Assembly (NCBI RefSeq): GCF_007859315.1
Contig: NZ_VOHA01000001.1
Location: forward strand, 682,001-746,000
From: Reyranella sp. CPCC 100927
GTDB lineage: Bacteria; Pseudomonadota; Alphaproteobacteria; Reyranellales; Reyranellaceae
DNA length: 64,000 nt
Direction: 5' to 3'
The notes beneath the pieces are model-generated. The model was given only the letters and a program-made list of their open reading frames with translations, did not search any database and was not told the origin of the DNA. Shown piece by piece: positions 42,778 through 52,616 of this stretch (its first letter is position 1; each line of letters begins with the position of its first letter). The translations under genes were made by a program, and so were the position numbers.

Positions 42778-43635
42778 ATGCCCAAGGTTCTCTATGAGAA
42801 GGATGGCCGCATCGGGCGGATCACGTTGAATCGTCCCGACGTCTTCAACGCCATCGATGACGACGTGCCGGCTGAGCTTGCCGATTGCGTTGCACGCGCC
42901 AACGACGATCCGGGCGTGCACGTGATCGTGCTCTCGGGCAGCGGCAAAGCGTTTTGTGCCGGCTACGATCTCACTCACTACGCACAGACGAAAGGTGCCA
43001 ACGCCGCCACGCAGGATCTGCCATGGGATCCCATGAAGGATTATGCCTTCATGATGCGCAACACTGAGCTGTTCATGAGCCTGTGGCGGTCCTACCGTCC
43101 GGTGATCTGCAAGGTCCATGGCTATGCGATCGCGGGCGGTTCCGACATCGCACTGTGCGCCGACGTGATCGTCATGGCCGAGGATGCCCGCATCGGCTAC
43201 ATGCCGGTGCGTGTCTGGGGCTGCCCGACCACCGCCATGTGGGTCTATCGCCTGGGGCCGGAGCGCGCCAAGCGCATGCTGTTCACCGGCGACAAGATCG
43301 ATGGCCGGGAGGCGGAGAAGCTCGGTCTGGTGCTCAAGGCGGTTCCTGCCGCCCAGCTCGATGCCGAGGTCGAAGCGCTGGCCGAGCGCATGGCCACCGT
43401 CCCCATCAATCAGCTCATGATGCAGAAGCTGATGGTCAACCAGGCGATCGAGGCCATGGGCCTGAAGCAGACGCAGATGTTTGCCACCATTTTCGACGGC
43501 ATCACCCGCCATTCGCCGGAGGGATTGAACTTCAAGAAGCGGGCGGAAACCGTCGGCTGGAAGGAAGCCGTGCGCAACCGCGATCAAGGCACCTGGGATT
43601 GGACGGCCAATCGGCCGATCAATCCCGCGGGGTAG
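42778..43635 (+). CDS. Enoyl-CoA hydratase/isomerase (crotonase) family protein
   Basis: A 285-residue crotonase. The oxyanion-hole segments are GKAFCAGYDLTHY and KVHGYAIAGGSDIALCADVIVMAEDARIG. The usual Glu pair is not clearly present (VRVWGCPTTAMWVYRLG), so it may act as an isomerase, hydrolase or lyase rather than a hydratase. The C-terminus is longer than average, ending WTANRPINP. First gene of an operon with a TetR regulator and another crotonase. Confidence 0.87.
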   Translation: MPKVLYEKDGRIGRITLNRPDVFNAIDDDVPAELADCVARANDDPGVHVIVLSGSGKAFCAGYDLTHYAQTKGANAATQDLPWDPMKDYAFMMRNTELFMSLWRSYRPVICKVHGYAIAGGSDIALCADVIVMAEDARIGYMPVRVWGCPTTAMWVYRLGPERAKRMLFTGDKIDGREAEKLGLVLKAVPAAQLDAEVEALAERMATVPINQLMMQKLMVNQAIEAMGLKQTQMFATIFDGITRHSPEGLNFKKRAETVGWKEAVRNRDQGTWDWTANRPINPAG

Positions 43636-43646
43636 CCGAGGCACAC

Positions 43647-44291
43647 ATGGCATCGACGACGCGCGCCCGGGGAAAGCCGGACGATCCCAAAGTTCGAGGT
43701 CGGCTTGATGTCATTCGGGACACCAAGCGCCAACTGGTGATCGACGCCGCGCGACGGGTGTTCGAAACGCACGGCCTCGAAGGCGCATCGATTCGCCTGA
43801 TCGCTATCGAAGCCGGCTGCACGACCGGTGCCATCTATCCCTATTTCAGCGGCAAGGAGGAAATCTACGCCGCGATCCTGGGCGAGTCGTTGGCCGCGTT
43901 GAAGCTGTTCATCGAGCAGCATGTCGACAAGCGACGTGAGCCGGTCGACCGGGCCCGGGCTGCCGTCGATGCCTTCTACGCGTACTACAAGGAGCGCCCT
44001 ACCGAACTGTCGCTGGGTCTCTATCTCTTCCGGGGCGCCGGCGTGCGCCCGACCGGGCTGAAACCGGATCTGGATCGTACCCTCAATGCCCAATTGCGGG
44101 CTGCTGTCGACGTCATCAGCGCGACGATCGCCAGCGCCGGGTTCGATCGCGCGACGGCGCTTGCCACCGATGGTGTGTCGCATGCCATTGGCCTGCTGAT
44201 CATGGACGGCACGGGCCGGCTCAAGCTTTTCCAGGAGCACGCTGACGGTCTCATGGCGCAATACCTGGAGCGGCTCCTGCCAGGCGCCTGA
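43647..44291 (+). CDS. TetR/AcrR-family regulator
   Basis: A 214-residue protein whose N-terminal domain reads RQLVIDAARRVFETHGLEGASIRLIAIEAGCTTGAIYPYFSGKEEIYAAIL, with a basic ~27-residue extension before it. The effector domain is unassigned. It lies 11 bases after the first crotonase gene and 28 before the second, so it is part of the operon it probably represses, perhaps in response to an acyl-CoA. Confidence 0.9.
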   Translation: MASTTRARGKPDDPKVRGRLDVIRDTKRQLVIDAARRVFETHGLEGASIRLIAIEAGCTTGAIYPYFSGKEEIYAAILGESLAALKLFIEQHVDKRREPVDRARAAVDAFYAYYKERPTELSLGLYLFRGAGVRPTGLKPDLDRTLNAQLRAAVDVISATIASAGFDRATALATDGVSHAIGLLIMDGTGRLKLFQEHADGLMAQYLERLLPGA

Positions 44292-44319
44292 ACGCGGCCG
44301 AATCAAAGGATAAATCGCC

Positions 44320-45135
44320 ATGGCGGTTCGTATTGAGAAAGCGGGTCCCGTTTGGACGGTCGTCCATGCGCGCTCCGAAGCGCGCAATGCGATGGATCCC
44401 GATAGCGCCGCCGCACTGCACGCGGCGATGCTGGCGTTCGAGCATGATCCTTCGGCGCATGTGGCGGTGTTGTGGGGGGAGGGTGGCGCTTTCTGCGCCG
44501 GCTGGGACCTGAAATACGCCGCGACGCTGACCGATCGGGCACGCTTCCAGAACGAGATCGCCGAGGGGCTCGCGTTTCCGACCGGTGCCAACCCGGCGCC
44601 GCGCGGTCCGCTCGGTCCGACCCGCCTTGAGCTGTCGAAGCCGGTCATCGCCGCGGTCGAGGGACCTGCCGTGGCCGGCGGCATGGAACTCGCATTGTGG
44701 GCCGATATCCGCATTCTCGGGCAATCTGCCTATTTCGGCGTCTATTGTCGGCGCTGGGGAATTCCATTGCTTGATGGCGGTACGGTCCGCCTGCCACGTC
44801 TCGTGGGGTTGGGCCGGGCCCAGGAAATCATCCTGACGGGGCGAAAAGTGCCGGCGGAAGAAGCGCTCCGCATCGGCCTGTGCGAAAAGATCGTGGCGGA
44901 CGGGCAAACCCGAACTGCGGCGCAATCCATGGCGGAAGAGATCGCCCGCTTCCCGCAGGCAGCCGTGCGCGCCGATCGTCGCAGTGCCTACGAAAACCAC
45001 GGCCTGTCGGTACGCGACGCGCTGCGGCGCGAATGGGCGAACGGACTGGAGGCTCATGCCAGGGAAGGCGCCGCGGGTGCTGGTCGTTTCGCGGCCGGCA
45101 AGGGGCGCCATGGCGACTTCACGGACATAGCCTAG
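44320..45135 (+). CDS. Enoyl-CoA hydratase/isomerase (crotonase) family protein
   Basis: A 271-residue crotonase with GGAFCAGWDLKYAA and AVEGPAVAGGMELALWADIRILGQSAYFG forming the two oxyanion-hole halves, then CRRWGIPLLDGGTVRLPRLVG. The GWDL-to-LLDGG arrangement is common in crotonases with one catalytic acid shifted. It shares only family-level similarity with the crotonase two genes upstream, so the two may act in sequence. AAGGAT precedes the ATG. Confidence 0.87.
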   Translation: MAVRIEKAGPVWTVVHARSEARNAMDPDSAAALHAAMLAFEHDPSAHVAVLWGEGGAFCAGWDLKYAATLTDRARFQNEIAEGLAFPTGANPAPRGPLGPTRLELSKPVIAAVEGPAVAGGMELALWADIRILGQSAYFGVYCRRWGIPLLDGGTVRLPRLVGLGRAQEIILTGRKVPAEEALRIGLCEKIVADGQTRTAAQSMAEEIARFPQAAVRADRRSAYENHGLSVRDALRREWANGLEAHAREGAAGAGRFAAGKGRHGDFTDIA

Positions 45136-45217
45136 GCTTCGTCCGTCAGCGCCCGGTCGACAGGGTCCGCATCGAACTCTATGGTCCACCGCACACCCTT
45201 CAGCCGTTGCTTTCTCC

Positions 45218-46111
45218 GTGCTGTCCTTCGACCTGCTGTCGCAAATCTTCGCCATCATGGCGCCGGTGCTGTTGTGCACCGCTGTCGGCTATATCTGGGG
45301 CCTGCTCAAGCGGCCGTTTGATCCCGGCATTACCACGGCGCTGGTATCGTCCATTGCGGCACCTTGCCTGGTTTTCAGTGCGTTGACGCGACTGGAGGTG
45401 TCGGCGGCAGCCCTGGGTCAACTCGCCGCCGCGACGTTCGCCTGCTATGCCGCGATGGGCCTGCTGGGGTGGACCGTGCTGCGGCTGGTCGGGTTGCCGG
45501 CGCACTCCTACCTGCCGGCGCTGATGTTTCCCAATGGCGGCAATGTCGGCCTGCCGCTGTGTTTCCTGGCCTTCGGGCCTGAAGGCCTGGCGCTGGGTAT
45601 CGCCTGGTTCGCCGTGGGTGCCGTCGGCCAGTTCACGGTCGGCATCAATATCGCGGCCGGCAGCTTCGCCATCGGTAAGCTGGTGCGCCAGCCGATCCTT
45701 TACGCCATCGCACTGGCCTTCGTCTTCATTCTGGTGGGCCACAGGCCGCCGGTTTGGCTCGTCCGCACGACTGAGATCATGGGCAACATGCTGATCCCGC
45801 TCATGCTGTTGTCGCTGGGCGTGTCGTTGGCAACCCTGAAGGTGACACGTCCGGGACGCGCAGCAGCGCTATCCGCGTTGCGGTTGGCTGGCGGATTCTC
45901 AATCGGCCTGGTGGTGGCCTGGGCGTTCGGACTGACGGGTGCCGCGCGCGGCGTGCTGATCATCCAGTCGGCGATGCCGGTGGCGATCTTCAACTATCTC
46001 TTCGCCCTGCAATACAAGCGTGAGCCGGCCGATGTCGCCGGCATGATCGTGATCACCACGGTGGTCTCGTTCCTCAGCCTGCCGGCCCTGCTGCTCTACG
46101 TATTGCCTTAG
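45218..46111 (+). CDS. AEC-family (auxin efflux carrier-like) transporter
   Basis: A 297-residue protein with ten helices. Signs are IAAPCLVFSAL in the first half and LPALMFPNGGNVGLPLCFLAFG, which matches the N-G-N/x-G-L-P motif at the crossing of AEC carriers, and IIQSAMPVAIFNYLFALQY in the second half. These carriers move organic acids such as malate or malonate. The start is a GTG at 45218 without a clear ribosome-binding site. Confidence 0.87.
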   Translation: MLSFDLLSQIFAIMAPVLLCTAVGYIWGLLKRPFDPGITTALVSSIAAPCLVFSALTRLEVSAAALGQLAAATFACYAAMGLLGWTVLRLVGLPAHSYLPALMFPNGGNVGLPLCFLAFGPEGLALGIAWFAVGAVGQFTVGINIAAGSFAIGKLVRQPILYAIALAFVFILVGHRPPVWLVRTTEIMGNMLIPLMLLSLGVSLATLKVTRPGRAAALSALRLAGGFSIGLVVAWAFGLTGAARGVLIIQSAMPVAIFNYLFALQYKREPADVAGMIVITTVVSFLSLPALLLYVLP

Positions 46112-46201
46112 ACGCGGCGCCCGAAAAGCAGCGTTGCGCGCCCCTGCATGGCAGCGGCAGCAGAATCGCGCCATGCTGCGTGCCGCACACGGAGGAAACG
46201 A

Positions 46202-47335
46202 ATGCTGCCGTTGGAAGGCATCAAGGTCATCGAGTTGGCGCAGAACCTTGCCGGACCGTTCTGTGCCCAGATCCTGGCGCATCTGGGCGCCGATGTGATC
46301 AAGATCGAAAAGCCGAACGGCGGCGACGATGCGCGCGGCTGGGGCCGGCTGCTGTCGCCGGACGCCAGTTCCTCGTTCAACGCGGTCAATCTCAGCAAGA
46401 AGTCGGTCGCCGCCGACCTGAAGAACCCGGCCGATGTCGCGAAGGTGCTTCGGCTGATCGATACGGCCGACGTCGTGGTGCAGAACATGCGCCCCGGCAC
46501 GCTGGAGAGCATGGGGCTGGGCGCCGAGGCGCTGATGGCACGCAATCCGCGGCTGATCTACTGCTCGGTCAATGCCTACGGCACGACGGGACCCAAGAAG
46601 ATGGATCCGGGCTACGAGCCGATCGTGCAGGCCTTCTCCGGCATGATGATGATGTCGGGCATGCCGGGCGGTCCGCCGGTGCGCATGGGCACGCAGGTGC
46701 TGGACCACGGCAGCGCCATGTGGGCCGCCATCGGCGTGCTGGCGGCGATCGCCGAGCGGCATCGCACGGGGCGTGGGCGCAAGGTCGATACCTCGCTGCT
46801 GGAGACGGCGATCGGCTGGTGGACCAACCCATATTCAGGCTACGCCGCCACTGGGGAGGTGCCGGAGCGGCATCCGACCGGTAGCCGCGGTGTCGTGATC
46901 TTTGAAGGCCTCGAGACCGCCGATGGTCCCATCATCGTCGCCGCGGGCAACGATGCCCTGTTCCGCAAGCTCTGCCCCGTGATCGGCAAGCCGGAATGGG
47001 CGAGCGACCCGGGCCTGGCGACCAACCGTCAGCGGGTCGAGCGCCGCGACGAGATCGTCCAGGAGATGGAGCGCATCCTGCGCACCAAGCCGCGCGCCCA
47101 CTGGCTGAAGGTCATTGCCGCCGCCGGCATCCCTTGCACGCCCATCAACTCGCTGCCCGAGATGCTGGCCGAGCCGCAGACCGAAGCGATCGGCATGCTG
47201 CAGGCGGTGCCGAATCTGGAGCGCGATGTCCGGCTGATTGCACTGCCGGTCCAGTTCGACGGCAAGCGCCCGCCGATCCGCAATCGCGCACCCAAGATCG
47301 GCGAGCACACGAAGGAAGTGTTTGGCGATGAATGA
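46202..47335 (+). CDS. CaiB/BaiF-type CoA transferase
   Basis: A 377-residue class III CoA transferase. It starts LPLEGIKVIELAQNLAGPFCAQILAHLGADVIKIEKPNGGDDARGWG. The catalytic acid is in YEPIVQAFSGMM, two residues after DPG, although the usual Asp lies one position off. RPGTLESMGLG and MGTQVLDHGSAMWA are typical. It moves CoA between carboxylic acids without a free intermediate. GGAGG precedes the ATG; about 50 upstream in-frame residues are not family-like. Confidence 0.92.
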   Translation: MLPLEGIKVIELAQNLAGPFCAQILAHLGADVIKIEKPNGGDDARGWGRLLSPDASSSFNAVNLSKKSVAADLKNPADVAKVLRLIDTADVVVQNMRPGTLESMGLGAEALMARNPRLIYCSVNAYGTTGPKKMDPGYEPIVQAFSGMMMMSGMPGGPPVRMGTQVLDHGSAMWAAIGVLAAIAERHRTGRGRKVDTSLLETAIGWWTNPYSGYAATGEVPERHPTGSRGVVIFEGLETADGPIIVAAGNDALFRKLCPVIGKPEWASDPGLATNRQRVERRDEIVQEMERILRTKPRAHWLKVIAAAGIPCTPINSLPEMLAEPQTEAIGMLQAVPNLERDVRLIALPVQFDGKRPPIRNRAPKIGEHTKEVFGDE

Positions 47336-47355
47336 CGCACTTCAGCACGAGTTGG

Positions 47356-47388
47356 GCCTTCATGGTTCGACAAGCTCACCATGAAGGC
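47356..47388. terminator. Hairpin between convergent CoA-transferase and chvG genes
   Basis: GCCTTCATGGT-N11-ACCATGAAGGC, a perfect 11-bp stem with TCGACAAGCTC in the loop, lies between two convergent stop codons. There is no T-tract, but such hairpins often protect or end both transcripts. A nearly identical repeat (CATGGTTCGACAAGCTCACC) is known to be dispersed in many alphaproteobacterial genomes, from general knowledge. Confidence 0.65.
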
Positions 47389-47392
47389 GCCT

Positions 47393-49189
47393 TTACGCCG
47401 CCACTGGCAGGCGCAGCGTGAAGCGTGCGCCCTGGATCTGGCCATCGGGCGCGCGCACATTGCCGGCGGCGATGGAGCCGCCGTAGGCGTCGACGATCTG
47501 GCGACAGATCGATAGGCCCAGGCCGGAGTGTTTGCCGAACTGCTCGGCGTTGGGTCGCTCCGAGTAGAAGCGACGGAAGATCGATTCGAGATTGGCGTCA
47601 GGAATGCCCGGGCCCTGATCGTCGATCGTGATGACGATCTGATCGCGCTCGCGCATGACGCCCAGCGCGATCATGCCGTTCTTGGGGCTGAACGAGATGG
47701 CGTTGTCGACGATGTTGCGCACCACTTGGCCGTAGCGGCCCTCGTGTCCCAGCGCGATGAAGGGCTTGCCGCCCAGCACGTTGAGCTGGACGCGCACGCC
47801 CACCTCGGCGGCGGCCGTGGCATTGTAGGCATCGGTGATCGATGACAGCAGGCGGCCGACGTCGACGACTTGCGGGTCGCTGCGCTGCAGGTCGGCATCG
47901 AGCCTCGATGAGTCGGCGATATCACTGATCAACCGGTCGAGCCGCTTCACGTCGTCCAGCACGATCTCCATGAGCTTGGCCCGCTTTTCCTTGTCGTCGA
48001 TGCGGGTTGCGACCTCGACGGCGGACCGCAGCGACGTCAGTGGGTTCTTCAACTCGTGCGCCACGTCGGCGGCAAACGTGTCGATGGCATCGATGCGCTG
48101 CCACAGGGCGTCGGTCATGGCGCGCAGCGATTCGCCGAGATCGCCGATCTCGTCGTTGCGAGCGCCGAAATCGGGCATACGCGGCGTGCCTTCGCGCGCA
48201 AAGCGGATCTGGTCGGCCGCGCGCGCCAGCCTTTGGATCGGCCGCGAGATGGTGCTGGCCAGGAACAGCGACAACAGCACCGTGGCCGCCAGCACCACGG
48301 CGGCGATGCGAAACACGTCCAGGCGCAGCTGACGGATGCGGATGGCGATCGCCGTATCGTCGTGCGTCAGCATCAGGGCGCCCAGCACTTGCTTGTAGCG
48401 CTGCACCGGCACCGCTACCGACAGGATCAGCCGTCCTTCCGGCGTGCGTCGGGCGGTGCGCGTGTTGATGCCGCGCAACGCCTGTTCGACCCAGGGATAG
48501 TCGCGCGCCACCGGATCGGGCAGCTCGACGTACTCGCCATCGGAGCGCGCCACCCGCAGGCGTGCGTCAATCCAGTCGCTGAGCCGGGTCAGGGCATCGC
48601 GCGGCGCCGGCTGGGCATTGGGCGGTGGTAGTGCCTGTGACGTGATGCGTCCGGCGCGGTCGCGCAGCGTGCGGGTGTCGCCGAGCATCTCGCCGGTCTC
48701 GGCGAACAAGCGGCCGCGAATCCCGATCGGCGCCGTCAGACGCGACATCAGCTGGTTGGCCTGGTCGCGATCGAGCCGATTGATGGTGGTCTCGCCGCCG
48801 CGGACGGCGCCCTCGCCGAGACCGGTGGCGACGATTTCGCCGTGCACGGTCAGCGCCGCCAGCTCGGCTTCGATCAGCGTGTCCTCATAGTCACCCAGGA
48901 AGACCACGCCGGCGGCCAGCAGCGCGATGGGCAGCATGTTGAGCAGCAGCACACGACGCGTCAGCGGTGAGAACCGTCGTCCGCGCCGTCGCCGACGCAG
49001 CAGCGAGGATGTCGCGCTGGCCGAAGGGTCCGCAGGCGGCAACTGCCGCTGCGCGGGGAACAGCCAGCCGGTTCCCCAGCGTTGCCACCAGGGCCGGCGC
49101 CGGCTCGTCGAGTCGACGTCCGACGGTGGTGCCGACCTGGTCTTGGCGTGGGGCTTATTGCCCGTCGCGGTACCGGTATCCGATTCCAT
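47393..49189 (-). CDS. chvG: Sensor histidine kinase ChvG (ExoS)
   Basis: A 598-residue envelope/acid-stress kinase. A basic N-terminus precedes a helix ([22 protein letters not shown]). A periplasmic sensor region follows, then a second helix ([20 protein letters not shown]), HAMP ([16 protein letters not shown]), phosphoacceptor His378 ([18 protein letters not shown]), and the ATPase domain ([34 protein letters not shown]). The start overlaps the end of chvI by 35 bases. This pair controls exopolysaccharide, motility and acid adaptation in Rhizobiales. Usually hprK follows; here a convergent CoA-transferase gene does. Confidence 0.93.
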   Translation of the reverse strand: MESDTGTATGNKPHAKTRSAPPSDVDSTSRRRPWWQRWGTGWLFPAQRQLPPADPSASATSSLLRRRRRGRRFSPLTRRVLLLNMLPIALLAAGVVFLGDYEDTLIEAELAALTVHGEIVATGLGEGAVRGGETTINRLDRDQANQLMSRLTAPIGIRGRLFAETGEMLGDTRTLRDRAGRITSQALPPPNAQPAPRDALTRLSDWIDARLRVARSDGEYVELPDPVARDYPWVEQALRGINTRTARRTPEGRLILSVAVPVQRYKQVLGALMLTHDDTAIAIRIRQLRLDVFRIAAVVLAATVLLSLFLASTISRPIQRLARAADQIRFAREGTPRMPDFGARNDEIGDLGESLRAMTDALWQRIDAIDTFAADVAHELKNPLTSLRSAVEVATRIDDKEKRAKLMEIVLDDVKRLDRLISDIADSSRLDADLQRSDPQVVDVGRLLSSITDAYNATAAAEVGVRVQLNVLGGKPFIALGHEGRYGQVVRNIVDNAISFSPKNGMIALGVMRERDQIVITIDDQGPGIPDANLESIFRRFYSERPNAEQFGKHSGLGLSICRQIVDAYGGSIAAGNVRAPDGQIQGARFTLRLPVAA

Positions 49190-49853
49190 ACAAGGTTTCG
49201 ATCTGGGCGAACTCGTCGTCGATCTCACGGAACTTCTTGCGCAGTCGCTTGATGTGACTGTCGATCGTCCGGTCATCGACGTAGATCGTCTCGCCGTAAG
49301 CCGCGTCCATGAGCTGGTCGCGGTTCTTCACGTGGCCCGGGCGCTCGGCCAGCGACTTCAGCAGCAGAAATTCGGTGACCGTCAGGTTCACCTGTTTGTT
49401 TCTCCAAACGCACAGGTGGCGCGACGGATCCAGCACCAGGTCGCCGCGCACGATGCGTTCGCCGGCATCCTTGGCGTCGGGGCTGGCCTTGTCGCCGCGC
49501 CGCAACAGGGCCCGGATGCGCTCCAGCAGCAGACGCTGCGAAAAGGGCTTCTTGATGTAATCGTCGGCACCCATGCGCAGGCCCAGGACCTCGTCGATCT
49601 CCTCGTCCTTGGAGGTGAGGAAGATCACGGGCATGGTTTGGGTCTTGCGCAGCCGGTTCAGCAGCTCCATGCCGTCCATGCGCGGCATCTTGATGTCCAG
49701 GATCGCCAGATCGGGCGGACTGGCGTTGAGGCCTTCCAGGGCGGCGACCCCGTCGTTGAAGGTCTTGACGGTGAAGCCTTCGGCCTCCAGCAGCATGGAA
49801 ACCGAGGTCAGAATGTTCCGGTCGTCGTCGACCAGGGCAATCGTCTTCTTCAT
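49155..49853 (-). CDS. chvI: Response regulator ChvI
   Basis: A 232-residue OmpR-class regulator starting [20 protein letters not shown]. Phosphoacceptor Asp53 ([13 protein letters not shown]) and Lys in [15 protein letters not shown]. The winged helix ends [16 protein letters not shown] and [13 protein letters not shown], a near-perfect match to the ChvI signature. GGAGG lies seven bases before the ATG. Upstream open sequence in this frame is not family-like. Confidence 0.95.
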   Translation of the reverse strand: MKKTIALVDDDRNILTSVSMLLEAEGFTVKTFNDGVAALEGLNASPPDLAILDIKMPRMDGMELLNRLRKTQTMPVIFLTSKDEEIDEVLGLRMGADDYIKKPFSQRLLLERIRALLRRGDKASPDAKDAGERIVRGDLVLDPSRHLCVWRNKQVNLTVTEFLLLKSLAERPGHVKNRDQLMDAAYGETIYVDDRTIDSHIKRLRKKFREIDDEFAQIETLYGIGYRYRDGQ

Positions 49854-49972
49854 GTGGGGCCTCCAGGGTGGACCCGGGCGGGGTATGCGCTGTCTTTGAG
49901 CATACACAAGCCGAAGGGGAAAGGGGCGATGCCGAGATTGACCCCCCGGCGCGCCGGCGGCACGGTCATGGC

Positions 49973-50725
49973 ATGACACCTTCACCGGAACTGGAACCCG
50001 CGCCGCAGGCACGTATCCTGATGCGCAGCCTCGACCGTGCCACCCTGGCCAGCGCGCTGCCCGCGTCGCAGGCCATCCCCGAGGGCCAGGGGGCGGCCTG
50101 GCCTTATGCGTCCTTGGTATTGACGGCTGTCGACCATGATTTGGCGCCGATTCTGCTGCTCAGCGCGCTGGCCGAACACAGCAAGGCGATCGCCGCCGAC
50201 GCACGCGTATCGCTGCTGTTCGATGGTACGACCGGCCTGGAGCAACCCCTGACCGGTCCTCGATTGACGGTGCTGGGTCATGCACGGCGCACGACCGAAC
50301 CGCGACTGCGGCAGCGCTTTCTGGCGCGTCATCCGGACGCAGCTTTGTACGCCGATTTCAGCGATTTTCACGTCTACCGGCTTGAGATCACACGAGCCCA
50401 CCTGGTGGCCGGGTTCGGCCGTATCCGCTGGGTGGAACCGGCCGACTTGGTCGGGGCGCCAGTGTCAATGGCGCTGATCGAGCGCGAAGTCGATATTGTC
50501 AGTCACATGAATGAGGATCATCACGATGCCATCGATCTATACGCTACGCGATTGCTGGGGCGTGCCGGCACCGGGTGGCGCATGACCGGCATCGACGCCG
50601 ACGGCTTCGACCTGCGACGCGCTGGGGAAGTGGCCCGTCTCGACTTCGCGGTGCCGATACTGGATGCCGAGCAAGCACGTGCTGCGTTGGTCGCGTTGGT
50701 CAAACAGGCGCGGGCGGCACTGTGA
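49973..50725 (+). CDS. HugZ-family pyridoxamine-5'-phosphate-oxidase-like protein
   Basis: A 250-residue protein with an FMN-binding split-barrel ([43 protein letters not shown]) and a C-terminal DUF2470 domain ([19 protein letters not shown]). This two-domain layout is that of HugZ/HutZ heme-degrading proteins, where the H-x4/5-H-rich C-terminus helps bind heme, although many members have other roles. It lies between chvI (divergent) and pckA (same strand). Confidence 0.82.
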   Translation: MTPSPELEPAPQARILMRSLDRATLASALPASQAIPEGQGAAWPYASLVLTAVDHDLAPILLLSALAEHSKAIAADARVSLLFDGTTGLEQPLTGPRLTVLGHARRTTEPRLRQRFLARHPDAALYADFSDFHVYRLEITRAHLVAGFGRIRWVEPADLVGAPVSMALIEREVDIVSHMNEDHHDAIDLYATRLLGRAGTGWRMTGIDADGFDLRRAGEVARLDFAVPILDAEQARAALVALVKQARAAL

Positions 50726-50948
50726 GTGAATCGACTGAACACAAACGATAGAACAAAACGTGACAGTGGATTGCAATGTTTCACACTTGCCGCGAAGCGG
50801 AACCTTCCACAGATTCGTCACGTTTAACCGGCAAGTCGCATGTTGCCGGGTCCGGGGCACCTCCGTAGGGTGGGTGTTCGCTTTCCGGGCGTAGTTCCAT
50901 CTGATTCCCTTGCGACACAAAAAGTGTAGGGACACAGGAGACCAAGAC
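50726..50948. promoter_or_regulatory. Upstream region of pckA
   Basis: 223 bases that are more AT-rich than the surroundings, especially at 50735-50775. ACACAAAAAGTGT (50915-50927) is a small dyad 21 bases before the start codon. CACGTTTAACC and GTGACAGTGG lie further up. ChvI controls pckA in some relatives, so a ChvI site here is plausible, but I cannot point to one with certainty. Confidence 0.4.
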
Positions 50949-52556
50949 GTGCAGCAGGCAGGAATGGCCATCAGCAAACATGGCCTTGACTCACTGGGGT
51001 TGAAAAATCTCGGGAACGTTCATTGGAACCTACCCGTCTCCGCACTCTATGAGCACGCGATCCGCCGCGGCGAAGGCGTGCTCAGCAAGGGCGGGCCTCT
51101 GTGCGTTCTGACCGGCGTGCACACGGGCCGCTCGCCCGGCGACAAGTTCTTCGTCCGCGAACTCTCCAGCGAAGGCAAGATCGACTGGGGCAAGACCAAC
51201 CAGGCGATCGAAGCGCGCCAGTTCGACGGTCTGCTGTCCCGCATGCTGGCCTACGCCCAGCGCCGCGATCTCTACGTTCGGGAATGCTATGCGGGTGCCG
51301 ATCCGGCGCATCGCATCGGCGTGCGGGTGATCACCGAGACTGCTTGGCACAATCTGTTTGCCATGAACATGTTCCTTCGCCCGCCGCGCGAGGACCTGGC
51401 CGATTTCCGCCCCGACTTCACCATCCTGCAGTTGCCCGGCTTCCAGGCGGTGCCCGAGATCGATGGTACCCGCTCCGACTGCGCCATCGTCTGCGACTTC
51501 CGCCGTAACCTCGTGGCGATCTGCGGCACCTGGTATGCCGGCGAAATCAAGAAGTCGGTGTTCACCATCCTGAACTACCTGCTGCCGGAAAAGAACGTGC
51601 TGCCCATGCACGCATCGGCCAACATCGGTCCCAAGGGTGATGTTGCGATCTTCTTCGGCCTGTCGGGTACCGGCAAGACGACCCTGTCGGCCGATGCGTC
51701 GCGCACCCTGATCGGCGACGACGAGCATGGCTGGGGCGAGAGCAGCGTCTTCAACTTCGAAGGCGGTTGCTACGCCAAGGTGATCAAGCTCAGCCGCGAG
51801 GCGGAGCCCGAGATCTATGCCACCACCGAGCGCTTCGGCACGGTGCTGGAGAACGTGGTGGTCGATCCGCTCACCGGGCTGCTCGACCTTGACAGCAACA
51901 AGTTCACCGAGAACACGCGCGCCTGCTACCCGCTGGATTTCATCCCCAACGCCAGCGTCACGGGTATCGCCAAGACGCCCGACAACATCATCATGCTGAC
52001 GGCCGATGCGTTCGGCGTGTTGCCGCCGATCAGCCGTCTGTCGCCCGAGCAGGCGATGTACCACTTCCTCAGCGGCTACACGGCCCGCGTGGCCGGCACC
52101 GAAAAGGGCGTCAGCGAGCCGCAAGCGACGTTTTCCACCTGCTTTGGCGCCCCCTTCATGCCGCGCCACCCGACGGTGTACGCCAAGATGCTGGGCGAGA
52201 AGATGGCCCGGCAGAACGTGAAGTGCTGGCTGGTCAACACGGGCTGGTCAGGCGGCGGTTTTGGCGTCGGCGAGCGCATGTCGATCCGTCATACGCGGGC
52301 GATGGTGCGTGCGGCGCTGGATGGTCGGCTGGCACAGGTGGCCTCGACACCGGATCCACACTTTGGTCTGCTGGTGCCGTCGGCATGCCCCGACGTGCCG
52401 AGCGATGTCTTGAACCCGCTGACCAGCTGGAAGGACAAGAAGGCCTACGAAACCGCGGCCCGGGATGTGGCACGCCGCTTCGAGTCCAACTTCAAGCAGT
52501 TCGAGACCGCCGTCGACGGCAAGGTGAAACAGGCCGCGATCCGCGCCGCGGCCTAG
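50949..52556 (+). CDS. pckA: Phosphoenolpyruvate carboxykinase (ATP)
   Basis: A 535-residue gluconeogenic enzyme converting oxaloacetate and ATP to PEP. Motifs are TGVHTGRSPGDKFFVRE, the kinase P-loop FFGLSGTGKTTLSAD, LIGDDEHGW and the adenine-binding region ENTRACYPLDFIPNA, all of the ATP-type. GTG 50949 has AGGAG eight bases upstream. Its linkage with chvI-chvG is the usual alphaproteobacterial order, here with a HugZ-like gene in between. Confidence 0.97.
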   Translation: MQQAGMAISKHGLDSLGLKNLGNVHWNLPVSALYEHAIRRGEGVLSKGGPLCVLTGVHTGRSPGDKFFVRELSSEGKIDWGKTNQAIEARQFDGLLSRMLAYAQRRDLYVRECYAGADPAHRIGVRVITETAWHNLFAMNMFLRPPREDLADFRPDFTILQLPGFQAVPEIDGTRSDCAIVCDFRRNLVAICGTWYAGEIKKSVFTILNYLLPEKNVLPMHASANIGPKGDVAIFFGLSGTGKTTLSADASRTLIGDDEHGWGESSVFNFEGGCYAKVIKLSREAEPEIYATTERFGTVLENVVVDPLTGLLDLDSNKFTENTRACYPLDFIPNASVTGIAKTPDNIIMLTADAFGVLPPISRLSPEQAMYHFLSGYTARVAGTEKGVSEPQATFSTCFGAPFMPRHPTVYAKMLGEKMARQNVKCWLVNTGWSGGGFGVGERMSIRHTRAMVRAALDGRLAQVASTPDPHFGLLVPSACPDVPSDVLNPLTSWKDKKAYETAARDVARRFESNFKQFETAVDGKVKQAAIRAAA

Positions 52557-52576
52557 CGGCAGGACCATTCGACAAC

Positions 52577-52610
52577 GAGGCCCGCGTCCTGGACGCGGGC
52601 CTCTGTCGTT
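52577..52610 (+). terminator. Terminator after pckA
   Basis: A 12-bp stem, GAGGCCCGCGTC pairing with GACGCGGGCCTC, with a three-base loop, 21 bases past the stop, followed by TGTCGTT. The stem is strong but the T-tail is short. It may also serve the convergent DMT gene. Confidence 0.75.
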
Positions 52611-52616
52611 ATGGGG

